A DNA stretch of 64,000 nucleotides, taken from Caenorhabditis remanei (lineage: Eukaryota > Nematoda > Chromadorea > Rhabditida > Rhabditidae). Made by a program: the position numbers and the translations under genes. Position 1 is the first letter of the stretch, and the number at the start of each line of letters is the position of its first letter. The notes below the pieces were generated by a model that saw only the letters and a program-made list of their open reading frames with translations, was not told where the DNA came from and did no database searches. Shown here piece by piece: positions 11,893-24,210 of this stretch. The stretch spans positions 20,768,587 through 20,832,586 of the forward strand of contig NC_071333.1 in the NCBI RefSeq assembly GCF_010183535.1. The letters are read 5' to 3'.

Positions 11893-13874
11893 ATGCACGC
11901 CCAGTCCCGCCCCACCAACTTCTATGATCCGAATGCTAAAGAAATCGTCCAAGTCGGGATCAATGTCCAGCTTTGTAAGCGGCTCATGCTTGTCTGGCTC
12001 CATGGAGTGAACCGATGTGCGATTATGCATTGGTAAGCTAAAACTAACTGAAATCAGAGCAAAATGTTGTGTTTTCAGGAAGACTGTCGATTGTGATTTC
12101 ATCAAGGTCGGATCTATCATCGAAATCGCGGTTAAACCGATCGAACTGAGAGAGGAGACATTCTGGGCTCCATACGAAGTAACCGTAAGTATTTTGTCTT
12201 TATCATAAAGTTCTTAAGAGTCTCTTTTTCAGAAATGCATCAAAGTCCTGGAGACTGTAAAAAACGAGGTCAAAATTCAAGACTACACGTGCTTCGCCTT
12301 GTACGAAGTGGACTTCGCAAACAGGAACCCAATGTTTGATGACTATTCCGCAATCTCCGGAAATTACATCCTCGATTCGGAAATTGGAAATGTTCTTTTG
12401 GAAAGAACGGTAAGTTGATTTCTAGAAAACTTTTTTAATGTTGAAAATAGTTACATTTAAACGTTTTTCAGGCGAAGAGTGACGAAGGTATCCACGCTTC
12501 CAAAAAGATCATCGAGGATCACAACGGTAAAAATGGGCCGTCAAAGGTAGTCGGATGGTTCAAATACGTCCGCTGCCTTGTCCCCGCCGCCATGATCCAA
12601 CAAGGATGTGATGTTCGCGAAGAAGTCTACAGTTACGTCTGGAGAATGGAAGAAGTTCTTGGAACCATGGCAGCCTACAAAGCCAAACAGTCAAGGATTC
12701 TAAGTGAAACCGTAAGTAAACTTTTTTTTTTTTGAAAAAACTGAAACATTAACTCTAATTACAGATTCCAGCCGAGAAACTCCCAGATTGGACTAAGGAG
12801 GATGACGTGGCGCGTCAAAAACGCCAAGCTCGACTTGAGTTCGAAGCAAACCAAACAAAAGCCCAAGCGGGTCCACCATCGGCTGTCTCCGGCTCAACCT
12901 TCTCTGATTCGGTCTTTCCACACGAAACCACCCGTCAGCCGGCACCTGCCCCAGTCTACAACTTGCCTCCTGGTGCTCCAGTCCTACCAAACTTCGGATA
13001 CGATGTGTATGGTACTGCACGTCCTTCGACTGAAGGATTGTTCCACCGCGCCCGTCAAACTGCTCAGGAACAAGCTGAATTTGCTCAACAAGCAGCTCGA
13101 GAAGCTGAACAACAAGCTGAACTACGTGCTCGACAACAAGCAGAACAGCAAGCTCAACTACGAGCTCAACAACAAGCTGATCGAGCTCAACAAGCTGCTC
13201 GAGAAGCTGAGCATCATGCTCAACAACGAGCTCAACAAGCAGCTCGAGAAGCTGAGCTTCAAGCTCAACAACGAGCTCAACAACAAGCTCAACATGCTAA
13301 TCACTCCGCTTTCTCTGCTTACGGAGCAGCCGGACCGGTTGGAAATGGTCCTTACAGTGCCCCATCGCTTGGAAATGGCCAGTATGCTCCTTCTGTTGCC
13401 TCGTCGCGTGGAACTGACCAGTATGGACCTTCTGCTGCCCCACCAGCACCACAAAGCAATTCTGGAGCTTTTGGATTTGGTTACGCCGGACAGCCAGCTG
13501 CTCCAAGTCACATGCCGCCCCACCGCCAGATCACTATCGAGGAATTGGCCAAGAAACTCGATGATCTCACGGCGTATGTCTACCGACAGGACCGTGAGAA
13601 GGAAGCTCTTCATTCGGAGAAGGAGGCTCTTCATCAGACGAACTGCCACCTGAGAAACGGATTAGCCAAAATCATCTTTGCTGCCGAATCGATGATTGAC
13701 ATTCCAAAAGTCAAGGCGCAAATGAAGATTCAAGACATTGATACTTTCAATGTGCTTGAGGATGCGATCGCTGAGGTCAAGGTTAGTTTTTGCAATTTGA
13801 GTTCAATTGGAAAACCATATGAATAGTTTAAGGCAGCATCTAGTGATCAACAATTTCGTCCACGTGGATACTGA
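11893..13874 (+). CDS. Gene A: six-exon protein with Ala/Gln/Arg/Glu-rich helical tract; paralogue of gene B
   Basis: Exons: 11893-12032, 12079-12184, 12233-12409, 12472-12711, 12765-13781 and 13827-13874 (575 residues). All junctions have GT donors and AG acceptors with matching phase. Residues 1 to about 220 form a conserved N-terminal region that I do not recognise; it contains IVQVGINVQLCKR, a conserved W at the exon 1-2 junction, and WFKYVRCLVPAAMI. Residues 316-399 are an Ala/Gln/Arg/Glu tract of QQAAREAE-like units, probably alpha-helical. A Gly/Ala/Ser/Pro-rich linker follows, then a charged helix (about 471-530) starting ITIEELAKKLDDLTAYVY. The last exon encodes FKAASSDQQFRPRGY; its 45-nt intron ends in TAG. 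Without that splice the frame stops at 13826, but the spliced exon is the part conserved in gene B. No signal peptide or membrane segment, so an intracellular scaffold-like role is inference only. Confidence 0.85.
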
Positions 13875-14034
13875 TTGGAAGCGGAGTCTTCTTCCTTCTT
13901 GCCGACAACAACCAAAGCTCTCCATTCCTTATTGTCCACTACACAAATGGCATTTCATTATTTCCCTGTTAAATTGTCCTTCGAAATTCAATTGCTTTAA
14001 GCTTTTAAAATATTTTTGTGCTTTTTCATGTCAA

Positions 14035-14040
14035 AATAAA
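14035..14040 (+). terminator. Gene A polyadenylation signal
   Basis: AATAAA lies 161 nt after the gene A stop, in sequence (TCATGTCAAAATAAATGATG) that is identical at the corresponding position after gene B. Confidence 0.7.
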
Positions 14041-14099
14041 TGATGATTGCAATATGTTCTGTTGAATTTTTCGAGTGATTGGCTATACAAGTTTAATCA

Positions 14100-14540
14100 A
14101 TTTATAATACCTAAGATGTCATGATATGTATCTAAAAAAACATTCAGAATACGCGAAATGAGGCCAGCGATGTCGAAAAACGATGGGAAGAGACTTGGAA
14201 GGAGCGGTTTGGATTAGAAATGAACGTGCAAAAAAGATAACATTTGACAGTGATGCTTCTTGGTTGTTTGGCAGCCTGATCCGTCCTAATACTCGGAACT
14301 GCTTTCACATCTTCTCCTGATCAAGAAAATGATATCCAGATCAGAACATAAAAAAGTAAGTGATGAAAGATTGCCGGTCGCAAACAGATTATGGGGAAAA
14401 ACCTGAAAACTGTAGTTTCATCAAAGATTATATTGCCATCAAACACCAATACAAAAATTTCTTGTTTGTCAGGCACGACTAAGCGGAAAATCAATAATCT
14501 ACCTTCGAGGAGCAGCTTGCTGGTCAGGTCCCTCCTGTAA
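14100..14540 (+). repeat. Downstream flank of gene A, also found downstream of gene B
   Basis: This block aligns with 26270-26700: shared elements include GATGCTTCTTGGTTGT, ACACCAATACAAAAATTTCT and GGAAAATCAATAATCTACC. The last part, an intron-like segment (GTAAGT to CAG) followed by an exon-like one, also recurs in more divergent form at about 20340-20520 and 22385-22560. The paralogue duplication therefore extended well past the coding region. Confidence 0.6.
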
Positions 14541-16854
14541 CGCTTTCTCCTGATCACTTCAACTCCCTTAAGATCAGAAAAATGCAGAAAAATCTCAAAA
14601 AACTAGTTGAGATATTCTCAGGTTGGTTTTTAATGATGCAAACCGTAATGGGGACGTGAATCTAACTAAATTCAAAAGTTCAACACTTGAAAATCCATTT
14701 CTCAGGTATCCACTCAGTCGGCACTTCGATGAATGATGGCTGATAAAATACACATAGTCTTGTGTCAACCAGCATAAAGGAACAAAAACATATCGGAGCT
14801 GGATCAATCAAAACGCCGAGTTTCAAAAAAATTGCGCCAGCATACTGAAAAATGTGTGCACAACATGAATAAATGAAGGATCCCAGCAATTGAAAAAAAA
14901 CCAACGACAACTTGACACCTCGAATAATAAATAAAAATGACAAGGAGTAGATCACAGTGAGTAATCTATCCGAAGAAAATGCAAATAATGGCTATATTCT
15001 GATTTTAGAACACCACAATTTGCTTTCTAAACGGGCGGTCAACTACTCAAAATAATGGAAATTTTGTGTACTTGACTCAGGACCCACTACTAGAATTCGG
15101 AGCATAAAATTAGTGTACACCACCCAACAAAATCCGATGAGAACTTTTCTCGACAGTGTCCAAAATGAATTTCTGCTCGTACAAATGAAGACTTGGCTAC
15201 TCGAATTGAAACGGATCAAAACTGACAAAGAAACCTTGGTGATTGAAGCGAGAAATACACCAAAAAATGGTTTGTCATCAGAGTGTTCTTTATTTTTCTG
15301 AATACTTGTCTTCGGTGTGTTTAGTTAACTTTAGAGGCACTTGGAACATGATACTTGATCAATAATCTGCTATTATCAACTCATTTTCCATTTTGCAAAT
15401 CTTCAACTTCAAATTTCAACTGCGGAATATCTAAAATTACAGTATTTTCAAATGTAGTCCGATTGTTTTTGTTTCTGTGCTATTTTCAAACATTTTTATC
15501 GCCAGAGGTGCGCTATAGTGTCCGCAGTTGCGCGTCGTGTGTTGGCGTGCGTTGGCGTGTGTTGGTGTGTGGTGTTTGCACCAAAAGCGTGTCTTTCTTT
15601 TTCACTGTTGGTTTTATCGACTTTTTACCACATTCAAACAAAGAATACTATGTGAAAAACCGTTTTTAAACTTTAAAAAACAAATTTCTTGGTTAGAAAT
15701 CTCAATTTTATGATCAAAAATATTTTATTCCTTCGATATTTGCTTATTTTTCATTATTTTAGGCAACCAAAGGACTCATGTGCGGCTCACAGCGACAAAT
15801 GAAGGATGAAACTATGTCGATGATGCTAATCAGAAGTTACCGGGCACCTCCCGACTGAGAAAAATAAGGTAAACAGAGAATGTAAGTTTAGTCTTGTATA
15901 AAAATATATATCGGCACTCGGTATCACATTTTCACACAAAAAAATCATTTTATGAGGAGTTTATGCTTTTGTTTCAGAAACTCCTCGACCATGAAACAAT
16001 GCTGGACGTTTGGCGAGTGTATTGGGCAAATTTCCACTAGCAACACAACGTTTTCGACAGTCCATGAAGCCTCAACGACGTTGTAGAAAGCGCGAGACAA
16101 ACGAAAAAGGATTTTTTGGGGTTTTTTTTGGTTTAGTGGAGGAAACAAAGCCGGAAAATGGAGTACCGCTGTCCACCATAACCAGATTTTCACCCGATCT
16201 GAAATTTCGCACCATATTTCCAAACCAAAGTGAGTTTTATACCTATAACTTCATCAGGTCTCTGTACTTTGAAGACAAAACCTCTGAATGGACATAATAT
16301 GAGCAGCAGTAGACATATTTTTAACTTTTCAGGTGTCTCTGAAGAAAAACATACAATTTCGACGTCAGCTATAGCTAAATCCCCACTTATCGCTCTGGAT
16401 CAAGAGAAACGTTGAGACAACGCCTCAGAATAAATGACCTGATCTATAAGAATGGAGAACAAGGATTCCGTCGGGATCGACATTGATAACTGTGTTGAAT
16501 GAAGAAAAACACAAAATAGAGAGATGTTTCATGGTGGGTAATATCTTATTTCTTCTATATTTTTTCATTATTTATTGATTTTCAGCCAACAGAGGGACTT
16601 GAAGCAAAAGTGAGGTCAACACCCTGGAAAGAAGCATTCAGCGTTGCTGGCGCTGTTAACCAGAAGTTGCCGAGCGTTTCCCGACTGGAAAAGTGAAGAA
16701 AATAGGAAATGTAAGTTCATGTTTGAACGCAAACCTCTATCGGCACCCGAAATGCCTCACAGTTAAACAAAAAATACGTGGTTTTTTCAAATTTTCGGAA
16801 CCCGAAATGATGTTTTCGCGCAGAAACGACATGAGAGTCAACTCAAATTTTCAG

Positions 16855-17300
16855 GTTTCGATGAGTCGGATGATTGCCCAAGATTTGCTGGAAGTCGGGT
16901 TGCCACCGGTCGTTGCTCGGATTTCACATCGTCTACCATGGCTGCACCGATTTTGGCAAATCAGCCACCAGAAATGCTTCATTCTTTTAGTTTTCAGACT
17001 GTTATGTACACCTCATTAATAGTATTGTGGACACCAATACTTTATCTCCCTGTTAAATGAATCTTTCTCCCCCCATTAACAGAATGGGTGTCTGATCATC
17101 GAACAAACGGTGAGAGGACCCCATTCAAATTGAGTGCTCGTCGTGGACGTGTTACCAGTGGTGTTTGCACTATTGGATTCTTGTTTCGTTGGCTTATCAT
17201 TGACTTTTTGGCTTGTTCAATTTTCATTTTCGAGTGGAAATGTTAAATTCTTGGTGAGTGATTTTTTTTTCTGAAGTATGTTTTCATGTTTGTCAATTTT
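16855..17300 (+). repeat. Exon-like repeat family, copy 1
   Basis: Starts after a TTTTCAG with an open segment containing IAQDLLEVGLPPVVARISHR, then an intergenic-looking part, then a segment with FKLSARRGR and a GTGAGT. It is about 90% identical to 17815-18300 and more distant from 18760-19240. Not recognised as any family. Confidence 0.55.
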
Positions 17301-17814
17301 TAGGCAAAGAAAGGAGGAACAAGACGTGGAATCACATTGCGGATAGGACAACGTCAATCTGTCGAACCACTGGTCCGAACAACTCGTACTGGTCCAATAT
17401 GACACAGAAGTCGATTACAGACACATCGTTTCAATAAGATGGGAGCAGTCAAATAAGGAATGTTTGGAAAAACGACGTGGAATCACAAATAACACGAAAA
17501 GAAGCACGCCTGCGCTTACATGCATCAAATCGTTCACTCGTTGCTTTCTGCCCTGTTTCTAGTGGTCACTACATTCTACAACTGCTTTTTCTGCTTCAAA
17601 GGTAGCTGCAACACTTGAATTAGGAGTTTTGAGGGCGCCGTCAGTGTCATAATAACACCATCTTGCTGCTTTTTAGCGAAACCGGCAATAGTCGTCTTTG
17701 GCATCTCGTGGCAACTGTGTGAGGTTGAATGAAGAAAAACAGTGTAGATAGATGTTTCACGGTGAGTAATATATCATTTCTTCTATATTTTTTCATTATT
17801 TATCGAATTCAAAT

Positions 17815-18300
17815 TTTCAGGTTTCGATGAGTCGGAAGATTGCCCAAGATTTGCTGGAAGTCGGGTTGCCACCGGTCGTTGCTCGGATTTCACATCGTCT
17901 ACCATGGCTGCACCGATTTTGGCAAATCATCCCCAGAAATTCTTCATTCTTTCAGTTTTCAGACTGTTATGTACTCCTCATTAATAGTATTGTGGACACC
18001 AATACTTTATCTGCCTGTTAAATGAATCTTTCTTCCCCCATTAAAAGAATGGGTGTCTGATCACCAAACAAACGGTGAGAGGACCCCATTCAATTTGAGT
18101 GCACGTCGTGGACGTATCAGTGGTGTTTGCACTATTGGATTTCCTTTTTTTGCTTTTTTTGTTGATTTTTCATTGGCTTTTTGGTTTGTTCAATCCGGAA
18201 TTTCGAGTGGAAACGTAACATTCTTGGTGAGTGATAGTTTTTTACTGAATTATTTTTTTAATCTTTGTCGATTTTCAGGCAACAAGAGGAAGAGCAGCAA
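17815..18300 (+). repeat. Exon-like repeat family, copy 2
   Basis: Nearest relative of copy 1, about 960 bp downstream. The same TTTTCAG site and IAQDLLEVGLPPVVARISHR peptide are kept, but frames diverge after the first segment. Confidence 0.55.
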
Positions 18301-18759
18301 CATCAGGTGAAAATTGTGGAAGTTGACTCAAAATGACCAAATCGGATCACTTCTTCACGCGAAAGTGCACAAAAAAATAAATAATGTGAGTAATAAAATC
18401 ATTTTCTAACATCTAAAACTGCTATTGCACTCGGAAATGTGTTTTCCAAGTGATTTATTTGTGAATAAACTAAGGGCCAGGCAAAAAGTCTCTAATTTCA
18501 GAAAAAGGCAATCGTTTTGGGAGTGTACCGGACACTTTTCTACTTTCGAAGCCCACATTCTCCGGGTTGACTACTTCAAAACCTATTTAACAACGATGTC
18601 ACAGAAACTGGCGGAAATATATCACATATAACAAGGTATTGTGAGTTTTATCAGATTTTTGGAGCCTGAAGCGATGTTTTCGAAGAGAACCGACATGAGA
18701 ATCAAAAAACTATAATTTTCAGATATCGAGTACAAAGCCAAGATTTCAAGAAGAGAGAG

Positions 18760-19240
18760 CCAAGTCCAAGATTAGCTGGAGAAACACGAGGAGAAAGCAG
18801 ACAACAATTTTAGTGGCCACTGACCGACGCACGGATCTCACATCGTCTTCCACGGATGCTCCGACTTAGACAAATCAGCCGCAGAAATTCTTCTAATTTT
18901 TGGTTTTCAGACTGTTATGTATACCTCACTAATAGTATTTTGGTCACCAATACCTTATCCCCCTGTTAAATGAATCTTTCTTCCCCCCACTAACAGAATG
19001 GGTGCCCGATTGCCGAAGAAACGGTGAGAGGACCCCATTCAAATTGAGCGCACGTCATGGACGTGTTACCAGTGGTGTTCGCACTGTTCGATTCGCTTCT
19101 TTTGCTTTTTATGGACTTCTTGGCTCGTTCGATCCTGATTTCCGAGTGGAAACAAATAATTGTTGGTGAGTGATCGTTGTTCACTGAACTATTTCTTTAT
19201 CTCTGTTGATTTTTAGGCAAAGAAAGGAGGAGGAGCAATA
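18760..19240 (+). repeat. Exon-like repeat family, copy 3 (most decayed)
   Basis: Shares the CATCGTCT(A/T)CCA, TGTTATGTATACCTCACTAA and GGTGAGAGGACCCCATTCAA blocks with copies 1 and 2. The IAQDLL segment is disrupted. Confidence 0.5.
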
Positions 19241-20563
19241 TCTGGCTAAAACTGTTGAAAGAAGTCTCATAATCACCAAATCAGATCAATTCTTTACGTG
19301 AAAGTGCACAAAAATAGAGAATGTGAGTGTTAAAATAATTTTCTAACATCGAAAACTGTTATTGCACCTATAAATGTGTTTTTTAAATAGTTTATTTGAG
19401 AATAACCTAAGGGCCAGTGAAAAACTTTCTCGAATACTAGTTCGCACATTCTAAATCCTGGCTTGATTCGTTGTGCTCTCTGACAATCACCAAAACACAG
19501 AAAATTGTTAAGAAACTAGTGAAGATGTTTTAGGGTGGTTTTAGTGGTCGTGTAGCCAGTAATGGGAGAGTTTTGAATGTGAATCCAGAGAAATTCAGAA
19601 ATTCAACACTTAAAACATTAATTTTTAGGTATCTACCCTGCAGAAACTTCATCGAAGACACGGAAGGTAATTTCTGGTTTCCACCCTTGATGAATAGCTG
19701 ATCGAACGTACAAAAAGTCAATTCAACAAGCCAGGAGTCACCAAATCGATGCTAACTCAATCAAGACGCTCGTGTATCAAGAGAATTGCTTCAGCACGCA
19801 GAAAGATGCACCAGTTTTGAACAGAAAGATGTTTCCATCAATGTCATTCGTAGAGAGACTGACAACCACACAAGACGTGGAATCATCAATTGAAAAACTG
19901 CTTTAATGGGATTGACATGAATCGAGAAAAAATAGTGGATTCTTCCAATGCGTCATGTCATAAATTTCACGTGAAGAACCTACCGTTCCACTACCGTATC
20001 CGACTTAATCCGTCAAACAACTGGTCCGATCAACTCGTCACGAATCTTCCTCATTTACTGGTCCTGTACCCCTCAGAACTCGATTACGGACACATCGTTT
20101 CAATAAGATGGGAGTAACCAAATGAGCGATGTTTGTAAAAATCTTGGAGTATTTGGTTTCCGTGGTCGACATGTGGAAACGAGAAGACGAAAATTTGACG
20201 ATTTGGAAGTGAAATTCCTAGACAAAGCGTAAAATGTTCCGAGTTGCTCGTCGGTTGTCGGGCAACCGAGTCTGTTCTCCTATTCACCAAACCGCTGAGG
20301 AATTGTCTCCAAGCAAGAAAATAAGATCTAGATCAAAGAGAAAATAAGGTAAGTAAAGAAATGTTGCCGGTTTCACAAAGATTATGGCAAACAAATTCTG
20401 AAAACGATAGTTTTACCAAAAATTGTCATTTCACAGAATATCAATACTAATATTTATCGTTTTTCAGGCTCGACTCACCGGTAAATTGGTACAATACCTG
20501 AACGGAAATGCTGCTGGTCAAATGATTGATCGAATGTTGTATCAACCATCCGGGAGACACTAA

Positions 20564-20812
20564 ATGGCTACGATGTCAACCGAGACGCAAAAGTTCCAAG
20601 AAAATCGCTTTGGCGTACCAAAATATGAGGAAGCAAAATACAGTGGACTGAATCGTCTAAAAACCAGTCACAAATTTGATGAACTGATACAAAATAATGA
20701 AAACGTTTGGCTCAGAATCCCCTGCCAACGCCGACTATTGGATAAATGGTGTATCGAACGAGTGTTCACAATTCAAAATGTACTTTTGGAAAACTTCTCT
20801 GCTGCACTATGA
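20564..20812 (+). other. Isolated 82-codon ORF, unidentified
   Basis: ATG-initiated open frame with polar, protein-like composition (starts MATMSTETQKFQENRFGVPK). There is no repeat partner, no recognised domain, and no evident splice continuation. It could be an exon of a lost gene or chance. Confidence 0.2.
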
Positions 20813-21713
20813 AGACACATTCCACTTATAAGCTGGTTAGCTTAAAGAGAATCGAGGCTTATAGAAAATGACAATGTTGGAGGTGAATGAAGCATCAAAC
20901 GACTGGAAATGGGGCTACAACGACCTTATGAAAATCTGAACAACTTTTGGAAACAAACCTGTGATTGAGGCTTCCCAGCATTGACAAGAATCGGCCAGAA
21001 ACTGCAATGACCCGATTTGAGAAATTGTGAATCAAAACAAACTGTTTGTAAAAGAAAAACCCAGTGAAACCTCACACGATGCTTGTCATACTGGTGTACA
21101 CCACACAAAAACACGAATTTGATAGAGTGAGTTATCTACATTCAGAAAATATAGAGTAAATAATAGTTTTTATTTCAGAATACCACAAAAACTTTACACT
21201 ATGATAGGAAGCTGATGGATTCGACTCAGAACTTACGATCGGCGCGAAAGGAATCAAAAGTGGTGCACCGAAGTTTATTCTCTAGAAGAATTTTTTGAAA
21301 TCTCTCATCAGTCGGAACCGTGATAAATTAATCCACGGAGAATCAGCCATTTCACTTTGAGAATATTGATACTGTTGGAAAACGACCTTGTTAGAGGTGT
21401 TTGCATCGAGGACGTCTCGAAAAATGTAGCATCATCACAGTGTAACACATCGAAATCTCGTATAAGAGAAAAACAGCCAAGAAACTTCAAACTGAAACTC
21501 AATCGAGAATCTCTGCAAAAAGATGCACTCATTTTGATCAAAGTGTGTATCGGGAGGTTTCCAGCAATGTTAATCAATATGCAGAATATTCCGAAAAACT
21601 GATAGAAATTAATTCAGGTTCGTTTTCAATCGTCTTGAATATGTATCAGAAAAATTTGTCAATGTGAAAGCAGCTAAATGCAGAACCCCGAAACAAAATC
21701 CCTATTTCCAGCT

Positions 21714-21822
21714 CTCCACCTTGCTGGCACCTTGATGAACGGCAGATCGAATACACGGAAGGAATTCAATCAGCCACGGGATACCAAAATGATGCGAAGT
21801 CAATCAAATGCTTGAGTATCAA
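21714..21822 (+). repeat. Inverted repeat, left arm
   Basis: About 109 bp, pairing with 22695-22804 at roughly 90% identity by eye. Both arms contain CTCCACCTTGCTGGCACCTT in opposite orientation. It is one of the tract's repeated segments, inverted. Confidence 0.75.
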
Positions 21823-22694
21823 GAGAATCCCTTCACTATGCGGAAGGATGAACTCATTTTGAACAATATGTGTGGGTAGAGGCTCTCAGTATTGATAACT
21901 TCCGAGGAAACATCAACGACAACTGGAAAAATCCGTTATGAGAGATATCGTCTGGACAAAACATGTAGATAGAGGTTTTCATTGACGCCATTTGAAGAGA
22001 GACCGACAATTACTCAAGTCTTGGAATCACAAAAGTTGTGTGGATAGTGAATTAGCAATAACGGATAGGACAACGGCAACAACTGGTTCGATGAATTTGT
22101 TACAAATCACACTGGTCCTTTATCACGCAGAAGTTTATTAAGGGCACAGCGTTTCAACAATAAGAGAGTAGTCAATGATTGGAAGAATCGTGGAGTGTCA
22201 GGTTTCTGTAATCGCTCGATGTGAGGAAACGAAACAGAAATTTGATGACTTGCAAATGAAATTTGAAGACAAAAAGGAAAAACCTTACATGAGGGTTCCT
22301 CAAACTATCAAGTCTGTTTAGCTATTCATCAAACCGCTGGAGTCTTGTGTTCAACCGAGAAAATTACACTCAAATCGTAAAAAAAAGAGGTAAGTGTGGA
22401 AAAATTGGCGGTTTCACAAAGATTATAGCCAAGTAACCCTGAAAACAAAAATATATTATCGAATAATCGAATTCCACACAATATCAACACTAATATTTCT
22501 TGTTTTCCAGGGCCGCCTTTGCAAAACGTCAATAATCTACCTGCGCGGATGAGCTGTTGGTTAAGTGCCTCGCGTTACGCCTTCGGATGATTTTCCCCTG
22601 ATAATCACTAAAAAGCTAGAAACGTTTTGGAGCTGTTAGGAAGTCACCAATCAACTCAACAAGACAAAACGCAATAATGGTGTTATTGCGTTTT

Positions 22695-22804
22695 TTGATA
22701 CTCAAGCATCTTGATTGACTTCGCATCAATTCGGTATCCCGTGGCTGGTTGAATTCCTTTCGTGTATTTGATCAGCCGTTCATCAAGGTGCCAGCAAGGT
22801 GGAG
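22695..22804 (-). repeat. Inverted repeat, right arm
   Basis: Reverse complement of 21714-21822 with a few substitutions. The arms are about 870 bp apart, so a transcript through both could form a long hairpin. Confidence 0.75.
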
Positions 22805-22810
22805 ACCTGG

Positions 22811-23879
22811 AAAGTTCAGGTTTTAATTTCATTGAGACAATATAAGTGGCAGAAAGAAAATAACGCTCAGCAAACTGATGGAGTTGGTACTACTACTGGT
22901 AAAGTATGGATGGGAACGGAAGCTGAAGAGTGAAAGTGGAATGCCCCGTGACAACAAACATGTGGACATGGAATGATTACAGTTGGTCAACTGTTCAAAA
23001 GAAAAGGTGCTCGTCCTATCAGACATCACATGTGAGGACCGTTTAGATGAGAAATTGGTGGTAGGAGAGTTACTAATACCGAATCACTGTAAAAATTAAT
23101 ACAGCGTCCACCTTCAAATATCGGTTGTGAAGTTCCAACAGAATTTACAAAAATTCGAAGTAAAAGACCCCCGTAAGTAAAAAGAACAGTAAGCAGAACG
23201 TATACACCAACAATATAAGTGCTCCGACACTTCATTTCTTATTCGGTGTTCTTGAAAAGGCAATAAATATGTTTCTTTTTCAGATCGCCGTTTGATCACT
23301 CGACATTCCGCTACAACAAAAACATGAAATAGAGCTACTACTTACTGTATTCATAACTATTCATCAAAAACTACTCCATTTCTGTCTACTTATCCAGTCC
23401 GTGTTCTCAAAAGTATCAATTTCTGACTTTTGGTGATGTCTTTACCTCCAATACCTAAGACCTCCAATGTCCGAATTTAATACTATGAGCCGGATTTGGA
23501 ATAAAGTACAAAATGTACCGTGAGTCAGGCGTTTAACGAGTATGAAACCCCTTTTCTCTTCCTCTCCTAATCATTTTTACAGCTCCAGACATCAATGAAA
23601 AGAAAATGTGGAAATTCGGAACCACAGATGTTTTTTAGCGAAGAAATTGATAATAACGTGTACTTGTAACTGTATTTTTTCTATTTCCGTGTCTCTCACC
23701 GCAGCTGGTACCATTACACCAAACTGTTTTATCATTATTGTATCATTAACTTTAACCGGTGATGGCATGTTTGATAAATAATCAATTTCGAAGTAGTTGA
23801 CCACCTTTAATTAGTTATTTTCTTTTTTCCCATGTTCAATATTAATATAATAAAATTGGCAAACGAATAACGTTGAATA
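22811..23879. other. Gene-free stretch
   Basis: Short ORFs only. No repeat of the neighbouring families and no convincing exon chain. Confidence 0.45.
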
Positions 23880-24210
23880 ATGAGTTGCGCTCCGCCGCAC
23901 TCGCTCAATAAATTTGGCTGTGTGGGTGCGGACCTTCCACTCTCCTCATAAGGGAACACTTGTACGTGGCGTACGCAGTCATTTTCTTCATTTTGCGTGA
24001 CCAGTTTCTCTCTCTCCGTCATTGATTTTTTGGGTTTCCATCACTTTTCCGTGAGACTATTCAGTAATTATTCGTTTTCTTCTCCATTTTCAGTGTTATT
24101 AGTCACCAATGTCTTTTCTAGCTCATTCTTTCTCCAGAATATCGATTATTTTTTAATTTCTTACGATTTTAACAATTTTTACCTCATTTCAGACTTGTCG
24201 GTGTCATAAA
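23880..24210 (+). promoter_or_regulatory. Gene B upstream region, paralogous to that of gene A
   Basis: Aligns with 11545-11892. The ATTTCAG acceptor (AG at 24191-24192) sits 18 nt before the gene B ATG, the same spacing as in gene A, again suggesting trans-splicing or a leader intron. Confidence 0.5.

Larger units (their letters stand above)
14541..22810. repeat. Tract of degenerate, locally repeated exon-like fragments between genes A and B
   Basis: No intact gene. Several short segments recur along the tract, often bounded by GTAAGT/GTGAGT and TTTCAG-like sites. One family is at 16855-17300, 17815-18300 and 18760-19240. A second (ACTGGTCC, TCGATTACGGACACATCGTTTCAA) is at about 17340-17440, 20005-20115 and 22080-22180. 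A third (tcaaCACTTaaaa, GGTATC, tgatgaA, cAATCAA blocks) is at about 14640-14830, 19560-19800 and 21650-21830. A fourth is the GGAAAATCAATAATCTACC family. Frames break repeatedly. I read it as the remains of an expanded gene or element cluster. Confidence 0.55.

Noticed and set aside
12802..13653. A 283-codon ORF in a second plus-strand frame across gene A exon 5, with a minus-strand ORF as well
   Set aside because: It follows from the repeated CAA/GCT/GAA codons, which leave all frames open. The spliced gene A frame has the domain continuity and matches gene B from exon 1 to exon 6.
17320..21600. Short stretches that can be aligned with core histones (for example near 17330, 20020 and 20480)
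   Set aside because: Matches are a handful of residues each, need gaps and mixed histone types, and sit beside introns, which core histone genes usually lack. Chance similarity is the simpler reading.
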